Shown here piece by piece: positions 55,924 through 64,000 of a stretch of DNA of 64,000 nt. Both the position numbers and the translations under genes were made by a program. Source of the stretch: Streptomyces sp. Ru62 (lineage in GTDB: Bacteria; Actinomycetota; Actinomycetes; Streptomycetales; Streptomycetaceae). The notes under the pieces were generated by a model. The model had not been told where the DNA came from. It saw only the letters and a list, made by a program, of their open reading frames with translations, and made no database searches. The first letter of the stretch is position 1. Each line of letters opens with the position of its first letter. The DNA lies in the NCBI RefSeq assembly GCF_002920615.1, contig NZ_PQSU01000029.1, positions 1 to 64,000 on the forward strand. The letters run 5' to 3'.

Positions 55924-56670
55924 TCACTCGCCCTCCCGGCCCCCCCGCCCCGGGTCCGGCAGGGCCTTCGTCATCCCCGGCAGGAAGTCCGTGAACAGCT
56001 CGTGGACCTCCAGGACCAGGGGCCGCAGGACCCGGAACCGGGCCAGCGAGACACCGCGGGCGGTCAGGCGGGCCCCCCGCCGCGCCAGCCGGTAACTGCG
56101 CTCCCGCCCCTCCGTGCGGTCGAAGATCCAGTACAGGACCAGGCCCATCTGGGCCAGCCACATCAGCTCCGGGAGCACGTCCCGCAGCTCGGGGGCCACC
56201 TTGGACTTCGAACCGGCCAGCACCTCCCGGTGCACGCTGACGGCCTGCTCGCGCGCGTGCTCGCTCTCCGGTGAGAAGGGGCTGAGCGGGCTGTCCGGAT
56301 CGGCGGCGTTCTTGAAGAACTGGACGGCGAACTCGTGGTACGGCCGGGCGATGTCCAGCCACGCGGTCAGCACGCCCGCGAGCCGCGCCTCCAGGTCGGT
56401 CTCCCGGTCCAGGACCTCCCGGACCACCGCCCGGTGCTCGGCGGCGATCCGGTCGTAGAAGCCCTGGATCAGGTGTTCCTTGCCCTCGAAGTAGTAGTAG
56501 GCGTTGCCGACGGAGACCCCGGCCTCCTTGGCGATGGCCCGCATCGTCGTCTTGTCGTACCCGCGCTCCTGGAACAACCGCATCGCGGTCTCCAGGATCA
56601 GCGCGCGGGTCTGCTCGGACTTGCTGCTCTGGGGGCCGGCCGCCTCGGGACCGTCGTTCTTCGCGGGCAC
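55924..56670 (-). CDS. TetR-family regulator
   Basis: A 248-residue regulator with N-terminal HTH RALILETAMRLFQERGYDKTTMRAIAKEAGVSVGNAYYYF and a long helical C-terminal domain. The GNAYYYF variant is common in streptomycete regulators of lipid or membrane genes. GTG 56670 is the start. No palindromic operator was spotted nearby. Neighbours give no clear target. Confidence 0.92.
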   Translation of the reverse strand: MPAKNDGPEAAGPQSSKSEQTRALILETAMRLFQERGYDKTTMRAIAKEAGVSVGNAYYYFEGKEHLIQGFYDRIAAEHRAVVREVLDRETDLEARLAGVLTAWLDIARPYHEFAVQFFKNAADPDSPLSPFSPESEHAREQAVSVHREVLAGSKSKVAPELRDVLPELMWLAQMGLVLYWIFDRTEGRERSYRLARRGARLTARGVSLARFRVLRPLVLEVHELFTDFLPGMTKALPDPGRGGREGE

Positions 56671-56766
56671 GGTAGGAGCCTAACGACTGGCCGGGGGCCG
56701 CCACGGAGCAGGACGGCGGGGAGCACCTCCGGCCTCTCGTCGCCACCCGGGGTGGTCGCGGTGTCC

Positions 56767-57177
56767 TCAGGCTCTGCGGCCCAGTGCCGGGCGCTTGGTG
56801 TAGTCCGTGAAGCCGAGGACGTTCCCCCAGGGGTCGGCGATCTCCACCGTCCAGCCGGTGGCCACCGGGAAGACCTCGTCCAGGGGTTCGATGCCGGCGG
56901 CGGCCAGCTCCCGCGCCGCCGCCCGCGCGTCCGGCACCTCCAGCCAGACGCGCGGCGAAGGCCAGGGCGGGGTCCGCCGCCGCAGCTCCTCCTCCGCGCG
57001 CAGCAGGATGCCGGGCGTCTCCCCGCCGACCTTCAGCTGCGCGATCCCGCCCTCGTCGAACCGGAAGCCCACGGCGAACCCGGCCCGCTCGTAGAAGGCG
57101 ACGGCCTCGCCGAGGTCGCCGACGGGGAGCAGCACGTTGTCGAAACCGAGCAGTTCGTACGACTCTTCGTCTGACAT
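56767..57177 (-). CDS. VOC/glyoxalase superfamily protein
   Basis: A 136-residue single-chain VOC protein with two beta-alpha-beta-beta-beta halves (LGFDNVLLPVGDLGEAVAFYERAGF and PRVWLEVPDARAAARELAAAGI, ending DPWGNVLGFTDY). Metal ligands of true glyoxalases are incomplete, so it may bind rather than convert a ligand, or be a dioxygenase-like enzyme. The ATG is 71 bases from the end of the FG-GAP gene and its terminator. Confidence 0.88.
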   Translation of the reverse strand: MSDEESYELLGFDNVLLPVGDLGEAVAFYERAGFAVGFRFDEGGIAQLKVGGETPGILLRAEEELRRRTPPWPSPRVWLEVPDARAAARELAAAGIEPLDEVFPVATGWTVEIADPWGNVLGFTDYTKRPALGRRA

Positions 57178-57212
57178 GTCGTCACATTAGGATTCTTGCT
57201 CCCGGGAAGCGA

Positions 57213-57247
57213 GGAGCCCCACCGGAGCGGCCTTCCGGTGGGGCTCC
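57213..57247 (-). terminator. Terminator after the FG-GAP gene
   Basis: GGAGCCCCACCGGA (57213-57226) pairs perfectly with TCCGGTGGGGCTCC (57234-57247). It sits 20 bases past the stop of the minus-strand FG-GAP gene and before the VOC gene. Confidence 0.8.
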
Positions 57248-57267
57248 CAGGTTGACCCGTCAGTGGC

Positions 57268-58635
57268 TCACTGCGGGAAGCCGGGGTCCAGGTCGGACTG
57301 CGACGCGCCGCTGGTCGTGACGCCCTTGGCGGACCCGTGCAGCAGCAGGCCCTTGCGGTAGAGGTCACCGGAGACCAGCAGGTCGGCGTCGCCGTCCCGG
57401 TCGAAGTCCCGCAGCCGGACGAACAGGCCGAACGCCTCGGAGTCGGCCGGGCCGCCCGGTACGCCCGCGGTGGCCCGGGTGAACCACTGCGAGCCGGTGC
57501 CGGTCAGGCCGCTCCTGCCGCCCCGCAGGACGTGCACGCCGCCCGCGTTCTCGACCGAGCCGACCTCCTCCTCGGGCACGCCCACCGCGAGGTCCGGGTA
57601 GCCGTCGCGGTTGGTGTCGCCGGCGGAGAGGGCGTAACCGAAGCGGTCGTTCCTGCCGGCGGCGGTCGCCACGCCGGAGGTGGACTGGGACAGCCGGTAG
57701 GAGGTGGCCGGCCCGCTCGCGCCGCCGCGCAGCACCAGCACGGAGCCCGCGCCCTTGTTGTACGGCGTGTCGCTGACGGCCAGGTCGCCGTAGCCGTTCT
57801 TGTCGAAGTCGGCGATCACGCCGGTCGCGCGGTAGTCCACCTGGGTGGCGTTGTACGTCGTGTACTTCCCGCGCTTGATCGTGGAGCCGCCCTGCACGAA
57901 CCACGCCGCCTGCGTCGTCCTGCCGTTCCGGTAGCCCTGGCCGAGCACGTACAGGTCGGTGGCCTTGTCCTTGGTCACCTTGCCGGCGACGATCGCGGAC
58001 GGTTCCAGCACCTCGGCACCGCTGGGGCTGACCTCCAGCTTGGTGACGCTGCCCGTCGTACCGGACTGGGAGAAGCCGCCCCGGTAGACGAAGAGGGTGC
58101 CCGTGACGTCGGCGACGGCCAGGTCCGGCTTGCCGTCGCCGTTGAAGTCACCGGAGGCCAGGGCCGCGCCGAACGCGGTCGTCGACTTGGCCGGGATGCG
58201 CGTGGCCTTCGCCCCGAGGCCCGCCTTGGCGCCCCACAGGATGGTGACCGCACCCGCCCCGGCCTTCGTACCGACCTTCTCGCTGCGGTCGGCGACGGCG
58301 AGGTCGGCGTACCCGTCACGGTTGAAGTCGGCGTTCGCGACCTGGTCCCCGAACGTGTCGGCGTATCCTCCGGCATCCCCGGCCTTGCCCGGGACGCCGG
58401 GGCTGTCCTGCGTGAAGGTGACCGACTTGGACCCCGGCCCGCCGGCCGTGCCGTAGGTGACCGTGACCTCGCCACCCCAGCCGGAGGCGTAGTCCCGGTA
58501 CCCGTCGCCGTTGAAGTCGTCGGCGTACTTGGCGGGTGTCACCGCGGCCGCCGTCCCTGCCGTGAAGGCCAGCAGTCCGCCGGTGAGCGAGAGCGCCGTG
58601 GCCGTCGCCACGGCGAGCTTCCTGTGCGTGCGCAT
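57268..58635 (-). CDS. Secreted FG-GAP/VCBS beta-propeller protein
   Basis: A 455-residue exported protein. The signal peptide covers about 1-30 (LAVATATALSLTGGLLAF). At least six FG-GAP units follow, each with a calcium-binding DxNxDGxxD loop: DFNGDGYRD, DFNRDGYAD, DFNGDGKPD, DFDKNGYGD, DTNRDGYPD and DFDRDGDAD. This gives an integrin-alpha-like propeller on the outside of the cell. ATG 58635 follows AAGGAGACA. Binding partners are unknown. Confidence 0.93.
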   Translation of the reverse strand: MRTHRKLAVATATALSLTGGLLAFTAGTAAAVTPAKYADDFNGDGYRDYASGWGGEVTVTYGTAGGPGSKSVTFTQDSPGVPGKAGDAGGYADTFGDQVANADFNRDGYADLAVADRSEKVGTKAGAGAVTILWGAKAGLGAKATRIPAKSTTAFGAALASGDFNGDGKPDLAVADVTGTLFVYRGGFSQSGTTGSVTKLEVSPSGAEVLEPSAIVAGKVTKDKATDLYVLGQGYRNGRTTQAAWFVQGGSTIKRGKYTTYNATQVDYRATGVIADFDKNGYGDLAVSDTPYNKGAGSVLVLRGGASGPATSYRLSQSTSGVATAAGRNDRFGYALSAGDTNRDGYPDLAVGVPEEEVGSVENAGGVHVLRGGRSGLTGTGSQWFTRATAGVPGGPADSEAFGLFVRLRDFDRDGDADLLVSGDLYRKGLLLHGSAKGVTTSGASQSDLDPGFPQ

Positions 58636-58733
58636 GTGTCTCCTTGATCGCGTACACCCACAGGACCCACGACAACGCCGCACAGTTGTACGGCGCCCTC
58701 CGGCCGGGCGGCACCCCGCCACCATGACAAGGA

Positions 58734-58764
58734 CCCCGCCCCCGGTACGGAACCGGGGGCGGGG
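58734..58764 (-). terminator. Terminator of the sdh operon
   Basis: CCCCGCCCCCGGT (58734-58746) pairs perfectly with ACCGGGGGCGGGG (58752-58764) across 5 bases. It lies 27 bases beyond the sdhB stop in the direction of transcription. Confidence 0.85.
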
Positions 58765-58791
58765 CCCGAGTGTTTCAGGCGCGTCCGTGGA

Positions 58792-59571
58792 TCAGTAGCG
58801 GCGCGTGATCAGGGCGCGCTTCACTTCCTGGATCGCCTTCGTGACCTCGATACCGCGCGGGCAGGCGTCCGTGCAGTTGAAGGTCGTGCGGCAACGCCAC
58901 ACGCCGTCACGGTCGTTGAGGATCTCCAGCCGCTGCTCGCCGGCCTCGTCACGCGAGTCGAAGATGAAGCGGTGGGCGTTCACGATCGCGGCCGGACCGA
59001 AGTACTGGCCGTCGTTCCAGAACACCGGGCAGGAGGAGGTGCAGGCCGCGCACAGGATGCACTTCGTCGTGTCGTCGAAGCGCTCGCGGTCCTCCGGGGA
59101 CTGGTAGCGCTCCCGGGTGGGCTCGTTCGTCTCCTTGACGACCAGGAACGGCATGACGTCCCGGTACGCCTGGAAGAACGGCTCCATGTCCACGACCAGG
59201 TCCTTCAGGACCGTCAGGCCCTTGATGGGCTCGACCGTGATCGGCTTCTCGGGGTTGATGTCCTTGATCAGCGTCTTGCAGGCAAGGCGGTTCTTGCCGT
59301 TGATCCGCATCGCGTCCGAGCCGCAGATGCCGTGCGCGCACGAGCGGCGGAAGGTGAGGGTGCCGTCGACGTCCCACTTGATCTTGTGGAGGCCGTCGAG
59401 GACCCGCTCCTTGGGGTCGATCTCCAGCTGGAAGTCTTCCCAGGTGGCCTCCGCCGCGACCTCCGGGTTGAACCGGCGGATGCGGAAGGTGACCGTGATG
59501 TAGGGGGAGTCGGCGAAGCCGGGCTCGGGCTGGCCGGCCGCGTCCGCCTTGTCCAGAACAGGGGTAGCCAT
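58792..59571 (-). CDS. sdhB: Succinate dehydrogenase iron-sulfur subunit
   Basis: A 259-residue electron-transfer subunit carrying three clusters: [2Fe-2S] at CAHGICGSDAMRINGKNRLAC, then CILCAACTSSCP and CRTTFNCTDACPRGIEV for the [4Fe-4S] and [3Fe-4S] centres. It passes electrons from SdhA flavin to the membrane anchor and quinone. Its ATG shares one base with the sdhA stop. It is the last gene of the operon. Confidence 0.98.
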   Translation of the reverse strand: MATPVLDKADAAGQPEPGFADSPYITVTFRIRRFNPEVAAEATWEDFQLEIDPKERVLDGLHKIKWDVDGTLTFRRSCAHGICGSDAMRINGKNRLACKTLIKDINPEKPITVEPIKGLTVLKDLVVDMEPFFQAYRDVMPFLVVKETNEPTRERYQSPEDRERFDDTTKCILCAACTSSCPVFWNDGQYFGPAAIVNAHRFIFDSRDEAGEQRLEILNDRDGVWRCRTTFNCTDACPRGIEVTKAIQEVKRALITRRY

Positions 59572-61325
59572 CAGTACTTACGCTCCATCGGCTGGTAGCG
59601 GGTCTGGACGACCGGCTTGTAGTCGAGACGGACGGTTTCCGAGCCGTCGGCGCCGACCTCGCGGTACGCCATGGTGTGGCGCATGAAGTTGACGTCGTCG
59701 CGGTTCGGGTAGTCCTCGCGGTAGTGACCACCGCGGGACTCCTTGCGGGCGAGGGCCGACACCGCCATGACCTCGGCCAGGTCGAGCAGGTTGCCCAGCT
59801 CGATCGCCTCCAGCAGGTCCGTGTTGAAACGCCTGCCCTTGTCCTGGATCGCCACGTTCTTGTAGCGCTCCTTCAGCTCGGCGATCTTCTCGACCGCCGT
59901 CTTGATCGTCTGCTCGGTGCGGAACACCATGACGTTGGCGTCCATGGTCTCCTGCAGCTCGCGGCGGATCGTCGCCACCCGCTCGTTGCCGGTGGAGGTG
60001 CGCAGCCGCTCGATCTGCTCGACGACGAAGGACTCCGGGGCGTCCGGCAGCTCGACGTGGTCGGCCTTCGCCGAGTACTCGGCGGCGGCGATGCCCGCGC
60101 GGCGGCCGAAGACGTTGATGTCCAGCAGCGAGTTGGTGCCGAGCCGGTTGGCGCCGTGCACCGACACGCAGGCGACCTCGCCGGCCGCGTACAGACCCGG
60201 GACGACCGTGGTGTTGTCCGCCAGGACCTCGCCCATGACGTTCGTCGGGATGCCGCCCATCGCGTAGTGCGCGGTCGGCTGGATCGGGATCGGGTCCGTG
60301 TACGGCTCGATGCCGAGGTAGGTCCGCGCGAACTCGGTGATGTCCGGGAGCTTGGCGTCCAGCTGCTCCGGCGGCAGGTGGGTCAGGTCCAGGTAGACGT
60401 GGTCGCCCTCGGGACCACAGCCACGGCCCTCGCGGATCTCCGTGTAGATGGAGCGGGACACGACGTCACGGGACGCCAGGTCCTTCATGACGGGAGCGTA
60501 CTTCTCCATGAAGCGCTCGCCGTCCTTGTTGCGCAGGATGCCGCCCTCACCGCGGGCGCCCTCGGTGAGCAGGATGCCCATGCGCCAGATGCCGGTCGGG
60601 TGGAACTGGAAGAACTCCATGTCCTCCAGCGGGAGGCCGCGCCGGTAGACCGCCGCCTGACCGTCACCGGTCAGCGTGTGGGCGTTCGACGTCACCTTGA
60701 AGAACTTGCCGGTACCGCCGGAGGCGTAGATGACGGCCTTCGCCTGGAAGACGTGGATCTCACCGGTGGCGAGCTCGTACGCCACCACACCGGCCGACTT
60801 CTTGACGCCGTCGACCTCGGTGATCAGCTGGTCCAGGACGTAGAACTCGTTGAAGAACTCCACGCCCTCCTTGACGCAGTTCTGGTACAGCGTCTGGAGG
60901 ATCATGTGGCCGGTGCGGTCCGCGGCGTAGCAGGACCGGCGGACCGGGGCCTCGCCGTGGTTGCGGCTGTGACCGCCGAAGCGGCGCTGGTCGATGGTGC
61001 CGTTCGGCGTCCGGTTGAACGGCAGGCCCATCTTCTCCAGGTCGAGGACGGCGTCGATGGCCTCCTTCGCCAGGATCTCGGCGGCGTCCTGGTCGACCAG
61101 GTAGTCACCGCCCTTGACCGTGTCGAAGGTGTGCCACTCCCAGTTGTCCTCCTCCACGTTGGCCAGCGCGGCGGCCATGCCGCCCTGCGCGGCGCCCGTG
61201 TGGGAGCGGGTGGGGTAGAGCTTGGTCAGGACCGCGGTGCGGCTGCGCTTCGTCGCCTCGATGGCGGCGCGCATGCCCGCGCCGCCGGCGCCGACGATGA
61301 CGGTGTCGTACTTGTGGATCTTCAT
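59571..61325 (-). CDS. sdhA: Succinate dehydrogenase flavoprotein subunit
   Basis: A 584-residue catalytic subunit oxidising succinate to fumarate. The FAD motif is TVIVGAGGAGMRAA, the covalent-FAD histidine is in TRSHTGAAQGG, and the active-site segments FGGHSRNHGEAPVRRSC and HPTGIWRMG are present. It is followed directly by sdhB and preceded by the two anchor genes. Full length. Confidence 0.98.
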   Translation of the reverse strand: MKIHKYDTVIVGAGGAGMRAAIEATKRSRTAVLTKLYPTRSHTGAAQGGMAAALANVEEDNWEWHTFDTVKGGDYLVDQDAAEILAKEAIDAVLDLEKMGLPFNRTPNGTIDQRRFGGHSRNHGEAPVRRSCYAADRTGHMILQTLYQNCVKEGVEFFNEFYVLDQLITEVDGVKKSAGVVAYELATGEIHVFQAKAVIYASGGTGKFFKVTSNAHTLTGDGQAAVYRRGLPLEDMEFFQFHPTGIWRMGILLTEGARGEGGILRNKDGERFMEKYAPVMKDLASRDVVSRSIYTEIREGRGCGPEGDHVYLDLTHLPPEQLDAKLPDITEFARTYLGIEPYTDPIPIQPTAHYAMGGIPTNVMGEVLADNTTVVPGLYAAGEVACVSVHGANRLGTNSLLDINVFGRRAGIAAAEYSAKADHVELPDAPESFVVEQIERLRTSTGNERVATIRRELQETMDANVMVFRTEQTIKTAVEKIAELKERYKNVAIQDKGRRFNTDLLEAIELGNLLDLAEVMAVSALARKESRGGHYREDYPNRDDVNFMRHTMAYREVGADGSETVRLDYKPVVQTRYQPMERKY

Positions 61326-61344
61326 GATTCTCGCAGCCCCGTGC

Positions 61345-61827
61345 CTAGCGGATGTTCGGGTCGAAGGTGAAGATCACCAGCGTGCCCAGCAGGATGGTGA
61401 ACACCGTGGCGGTGTAGAGCAGGCCCTTCAGCCACAGCCGGCTGTTCGGGCGCTCCGCGTAGTCGTTGATGATCGTGCGCAGGCCGTTGGCGCCGTGCAG
61501 CATCGCCAGCCACAGCATCAGCAGGTCCCAGACCTGCCAGAACGGGGACGCCCAGCGGCCGGCCACGAAGGCGAAGCCGATCTTGGAGACGCCGCCGTCC
61601 AGCACGAGCTGGATCAGCAGGTGGCCGATGACGAGGACGACCAGCACGATGCCGGACAGGCGCATGAACAGCCAGGCGGCCAGCTCGAAGTTGCCCCGGG
61701 TCGACTTCGGGGACTTCTTGGTGCGCTTGCGCGGCGCCTCGATCAGCGGGGCCGGGTTGTCGACGGTGTACACGGGAGCGCCCTCGACGGGGCCGACTCC
61801 GGAGGCCGCGGTTTCAGTCGTGGACAT
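61345..61827 (-). CDS. sdhD: Succinate dehydrogenase hydrophobic anchor subunit
   Basis: A 160-residue membrane anchor with a 55-residue soluble N-terminal part and three spans (about 53-72, 92-112 and 130-152). LMLWLAMLHGANGLRTII contains the His likely to bind heme, and SGIVLVVLVIGHLL the other conserved His. ATG 61827 has GGAGCTG upstream. The gap to sdhC is 5 bases. Confidence 0.93.
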   Translation of the reverse strand: MSTTETAASGVGPVEGAPVYTVDNPAPLIEAPRKRTKKSPKSTRGNFELAAWLFMRLSGIVLVVLVIGHLLIQLVLDGGVSKIGFAFVAGRWASPFWQVWDLLMLWLAMLHGANGLRTIINDYAERPNSRLWLKGLLYTATVFTILLGTLVIFTFDPNIR

Positions 61828-61832
61828 CGGCG

Positions 61833-62213
61833 TCAGCTCCCAAACAGGACACGGTAGGCGTGACCGAGGACCGGGTAGATCGCCCCGAGCATCAGCACGA
61901 TCCAGACACCCATCACGGTCCAGAACATCTGCTTCTGGTAGCGCGGGCCCTTCGACCAGAAGTCGACGGCGATGACGCGCAGGCCGTTGAGCGCGTGGAA
62001 GAGGATGGCGGCGACGAGGCCGTACTCCAGCAGCGCGACGATCGGCGTCTTGTACGTGGCTACGACCTTGTCGTAGTCCTCGGGGGAGACACGCACGAGA
62101 GCGGTGTCCAGCACGTGAACGAACAGGAAGAAGAAGATGAGGACGCCGGTGACTCGGTGAGCCACCCAGGACCACATTCCTTCCCGGCCGCGGTACAGCG
62201 TTCCAGCCGGCAC
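61833..62213 (-). CDS. sdhC: Succinate dehydrogenase cytochrome b subunit
   Basis: A 126-residue anchor protein and first gene of the sdhCDAB operon. It has three spans; the segment WSWVAHRVTGVLIFFFLFVHV holds the SH/R-type quinone-site residues and a heme-ligand His, and ALLEYGLVAAILFHALNGLRVI a second His. GTG 62213 follows GGAGGG. The roughly 190-base upstream gap must hold the operon promoter; no clear consensus could be named. Confidence 0.94.
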   Translation of the reverse strand: MPAGTLYRGREGMWSWVAHRVTGVLIFFFLFVHVLDTALVRVSPEDYDKVVATYKTPIVALLEYGLVAAILFHALNGLRVIAVDFWSKGPRYQKQMFWTVMGVWIVLMLGAIYPVLGHAYRVLFGS

Positions 62214-62404
62214 GGAAGAACCCTCCGGGAGCGGGGACTAGGGCCGCGCCGGCTTCACTGTCGGTCGGGCCCGGCCGGGTACGGTCCACCGGCCCTCTGC
62301 ATGGTATCCACGTGCCGCCGTGGTGCTTACGGGGGGCCTACCGGTGTGATCAAAGTGGCACGCGGTTGGGCTAGCGGGTGCGGTCACCGGGGCGGGTTCG
62401 AGTG

Positions 62405-62980
62405 TCATTTGCCGGGTGCGGGGGCGTTTGTGCTGGTCGCGCCCATGTGTCGGCAGCCACAAATCGAACACAGCCCCGCGCCGCTGAGCAGGCCCAGCAG
62501 CCGTCCCCGGGCGAGGCGCCGGAGCTCGTCCGCCGCCACCACCCGTTCCTCCTCGGGATCGTTTGCCAATCGTGACCGGATCGCTTCGAGGATGTGGTCG
62601 ATGACCTCGCCCGGGGCGACGTCTCCGAGATAGACGACGAACGCGTGTCCGAATCGGGCCTCGTACGCGGCGTGCGCGGCGCTCAGGGCCATGTGGGCGG
62701 CCGAGTAGGTGTCCTCGGGAAGCTCGGGGAGGGACTCGCCGGCCAGGGCCTCGGCCAGATCGCCGGGGGACAGGTCGTACGCCGCCTCGTCCGCCGCCGC
62801 CAGCAGGGCGTCGAGGTCGGGGTAGGGGCGGTGGTCGGCGATCCGGTGCGACCAGTGCAGGCTGTGCAGGCAGTGCAGGAGAAGGGTGCGGGCCTCGTCC
62901 GCGGGCGCGGTGTTGAAGGCGTCGAGGGGCGTGGGGAGATACGGCAGGCGGTGGGCGGGCAGCGTGGGTCCTCGCGTCAC
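62405..62980 (-). CDS. OHCU decarboxylase (uric acid breakdown)
   Basis: A 191-residue all-helical protein of the 2-oxo-4-hydroxy-4-carboxy-5-ureidoimidazoline decarboxylase family. FNTAPADEARTLLLHCLHS, ADHRPYPDLDALLAAADEAAYDL and AHMALSAAHAAYEARFGHAFVVYL match the family; the Phe-Gly-x-Phe segment and a catalytic His-containing region are visible. It gives S-allantoin from the product of urate oxidation. The C-terminus is extended by a CSICGCRHMG segment. GTG 62980 is the likeliest start. Other urate genes are not in the window. Confidence 0.83.
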   Translation of the reverse strand: MTRGPTLPAHRLPYLPTPLDAFNTAPADEARTLLLHCLHSLHWSHRIADHRPYPDLDALLAAADEAAYDLSPGDLAEALAGESLPELPEDTYSAAHMALSAAHAAYEARFGHAFVVYLGDVAPGEVIDHILEAIRSRLANDPEEERVVAADELRRLARGRLLGLLSGAGLCSICGCRHMGATSTNAPAPGK

Positions 62981-63134
62981 ATGTGGTGTGGCAGGGGATG
63001 CTGTGAAAAGTGTGTCCTCAGGTTATCGAGAGTGGTCACGCTGTGTCCGAGGGATGCCTGAAATTCACCCGGACGGGAGAGTTTCGGAACGCCTGGGTGA
63101 CAGCTGAGCGGGCGATCGGTCGTACGTTGGCAAG

Positions 63135-64000
63135 GTGATCCAGCACAGGCACAGGCGCCGGGGCCCGGCGCGGCAGGTGACACGGAAGCGGGCGGTGGTG
63201 GCCGCCGCGTTCGTCGGGACCATCGCGCTCGGTACGGGCGTCGGCGTGTGGGCCGCCTCGGACGGGGGCGGCGGACAGCCGGACGCAGGCGCGCGGCACT
63301 CGTCCTCCGGCCGGGCGGCCGGCACCGGCGCCGGCTCCGGCGATCCGGGCACACCGTCGGCGAGTCCCAGCCCGAGCCGCTCCTACCCGCTGTCGCGGGC
63401 GCCGCGCACGATACCCGCGGTGCGCTCCCACACCCCGGCGCGCGGGCCCGGCTGGACACCGCGGCCGGGCGGGCGGGTGGTGGTGAGCGACCCGGAGCTC
63501 GCCGACGAGGGACGGCTCATAGCCGGGGAGCTGGGACTGCACTACGCGGGGGAGAAGGACGACGTCCGGGCGGGCGATGTACGGCTCGCGCTCGGCGGCG
63601 GGGGCGGGAACGAGGAGTCGTACACCATGACCGTCCGCAGCGGGCGGGTCGACATCAGCGGGCCCGGCGAGGCCGGCGTCTTCTACGGCACCCGCACCCT
63701 GAAGCAGGAGGTCCACGGCGGCGGTACGGCACCCGAGGGCGTCGTACGGGACGAGCCCGCCAAGCCGGTGCGCGGGTTCATGCTGGACATCGCGCGCAAG
63801 CCGTACGGCGAGACCTGGATCGAGGACCGGATACGCGAGCTGGGGGACCTGAAGTTCAACGAGCTGGGCCTGCACTTCTCCGACGACCAGGCCTTCCGGA
63901 TCGAGTCCGGCAGCCACCCCGAGATCGTCTCCAGGGACCACCTGACCAAGGCCCAGGTCAGGAAGATCGTGGCGCTGGCGGACAGCCGGCACATCACCGT
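63135..64000 (+). CDS. GH20 beta-N-acetylhexosaminidase, N-terminal part (cut by right edge)
   Basis: The frame is open from GTG 63135 to the right edge, giving 288 residues. A basic N-terminus and hydrophobic segment (VVAAAFVGTIALGTGVGVW) form a signal or anchor, followed by a Gly/Ser/Pro-rich spacer. The GH20b-like domain contains GPGEAGVFYGTRTLKQEV, and the catalytic barrel begins with RGFMLDIARKPYGETWIEDRI and NELGLHFSDDQAFRIES. The enzyme would remove terminal GlcNAc from chitin or peptidoglycan fragments. The catalytic Asp-Glu pair lies beyond the window. Confidence 0.9.
   Translation, partial: MIQHRHRRRGPARQVTRKRAVVAAAFVGTIALGTGVGVWAASDGGGGQPDAGARHSSSGRAAGTGAGSGDPGTPSASPSPSRSYPLSRAPRTIPAVRSHTPARGPGWTPRPGGRVVVSDPELADEGRLIAGELGLHYAGEKDDVRAGDVRLALGGGGGNEESYTMTVRSGRVDISGPGEAGVFYGTRTLKQEVHGGGTAPEGVVRDEPAKPVRGFMLDIARKPYGETWIEDRIRELGDLKFNELGLHFSDDQAFRIESGSHPEIVSRDHLTKAQVRKIVALADSRHIT

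Noticed and set aside
62345..62361. TGTGATCAAAGTGGCAC upstream of sdhC as a CRP-like site
   Set aside because: The half-sites are separated by the wrong distance and the right half does not match; it is not a convincing palindrome.

Overview
The window is chromosomal DNA of a streptomycete or very close relative. It is very GC-rich with strong G/C third-position bias, starts are often GTG, many genes are coupled by GTGA/ATGA overlaps, and NarL-type sensor/regulator pairs are frequent. From memory, the gene order folD, DUF3017, mdh, betaine genes, glyA, trpS, SCO4848-family, sdhBADC resembles one core segment of the Streptomyces coelicolor chromosome; this was not checked by alignment.

Region 1 (1-16074) is the right-hand part of a hybrid biosynthetic cluster that continues past the left edge. 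It holds the end of one NRPS, a two-module NRPS with terminal thioesterase (predicted Thr, then a branched aliphatic residue), MbtH, a DrrAB-like exporter, a type II PKS-like set (ACP, KS-alpha, cysteine-less KS-beta, FabG-type reductase), a phytoene-desaturase-like FAD enzyme and an SbnB-like enzyme of 2,3-diaminopropionate formation. The combination suggests a cyclic or linear peptide bearing a polyene-derived, possibly cinnamoyl, acyl group and a diaminopropionate residue.

Region 2 (16205-25195) carries a MaoC-type hydratase with a probable leaderless promoter, two sensor kinase/response regulator pairs, a Pro/Gly/Tyr-rich membrane protein, folD with a DUF3017 gene, and a membrane-tethered HTH protein with a DUF2690 exterior domain and in-frame 48-bp tandem repeats.

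Region 3 (25566-30047) has mdh, then an isolated transcription unit for an atypical tRNA-Gly(UCC)-like RNA with its own -10 box and a strong terminator, then an MFS exporter divergent from a LysR regulator, and a secreted protein.

Region 4 (30238-37427) is one betaine operon: aldehyde dehydrogenase, GMC choline dehydrogenase, and an OpuA-type ABC importer with a duplicated-permease fusion. It makes glycine betaine from choline and imports it.

Region 5 (37434-45254) is mixed: an AhpD-like/PEP-mutase-like pair divergent from a MocR regulator, a DMT transporter, a small lipoprotein with a glutathionylspermidine-synthase-like enzyme, a TetR gene with two operator palindromes and its divergent NTF2-like target, and ornithine aminotransferase. 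A 60-bp near-palindrome supplies the stop codons of two convergent genes.

Region 6 (45361-58635) starts with a ZTP/ZMP (pfl) riboswitch ahead of glyA. Then come trpS, a LigT-like protein, a DprE2-like reductase, YihY/BrkB, a D,D-carboxypeptidase, small membrane and metallophosphoesterase genes, an oligopeptide-binding protein, a Uma2 nuclease-fold protein, TetR, VOC and FG-GAP proteins.

Region 7 (58734-64000) is the succinate dehydrogenase operon sdhCDAB on the minus strand with a strong terminator, an OHCU decarboxylase of purine breakdown, and the start of a GH20 beta-N-acetylhexosaminidase cut by the right edge.
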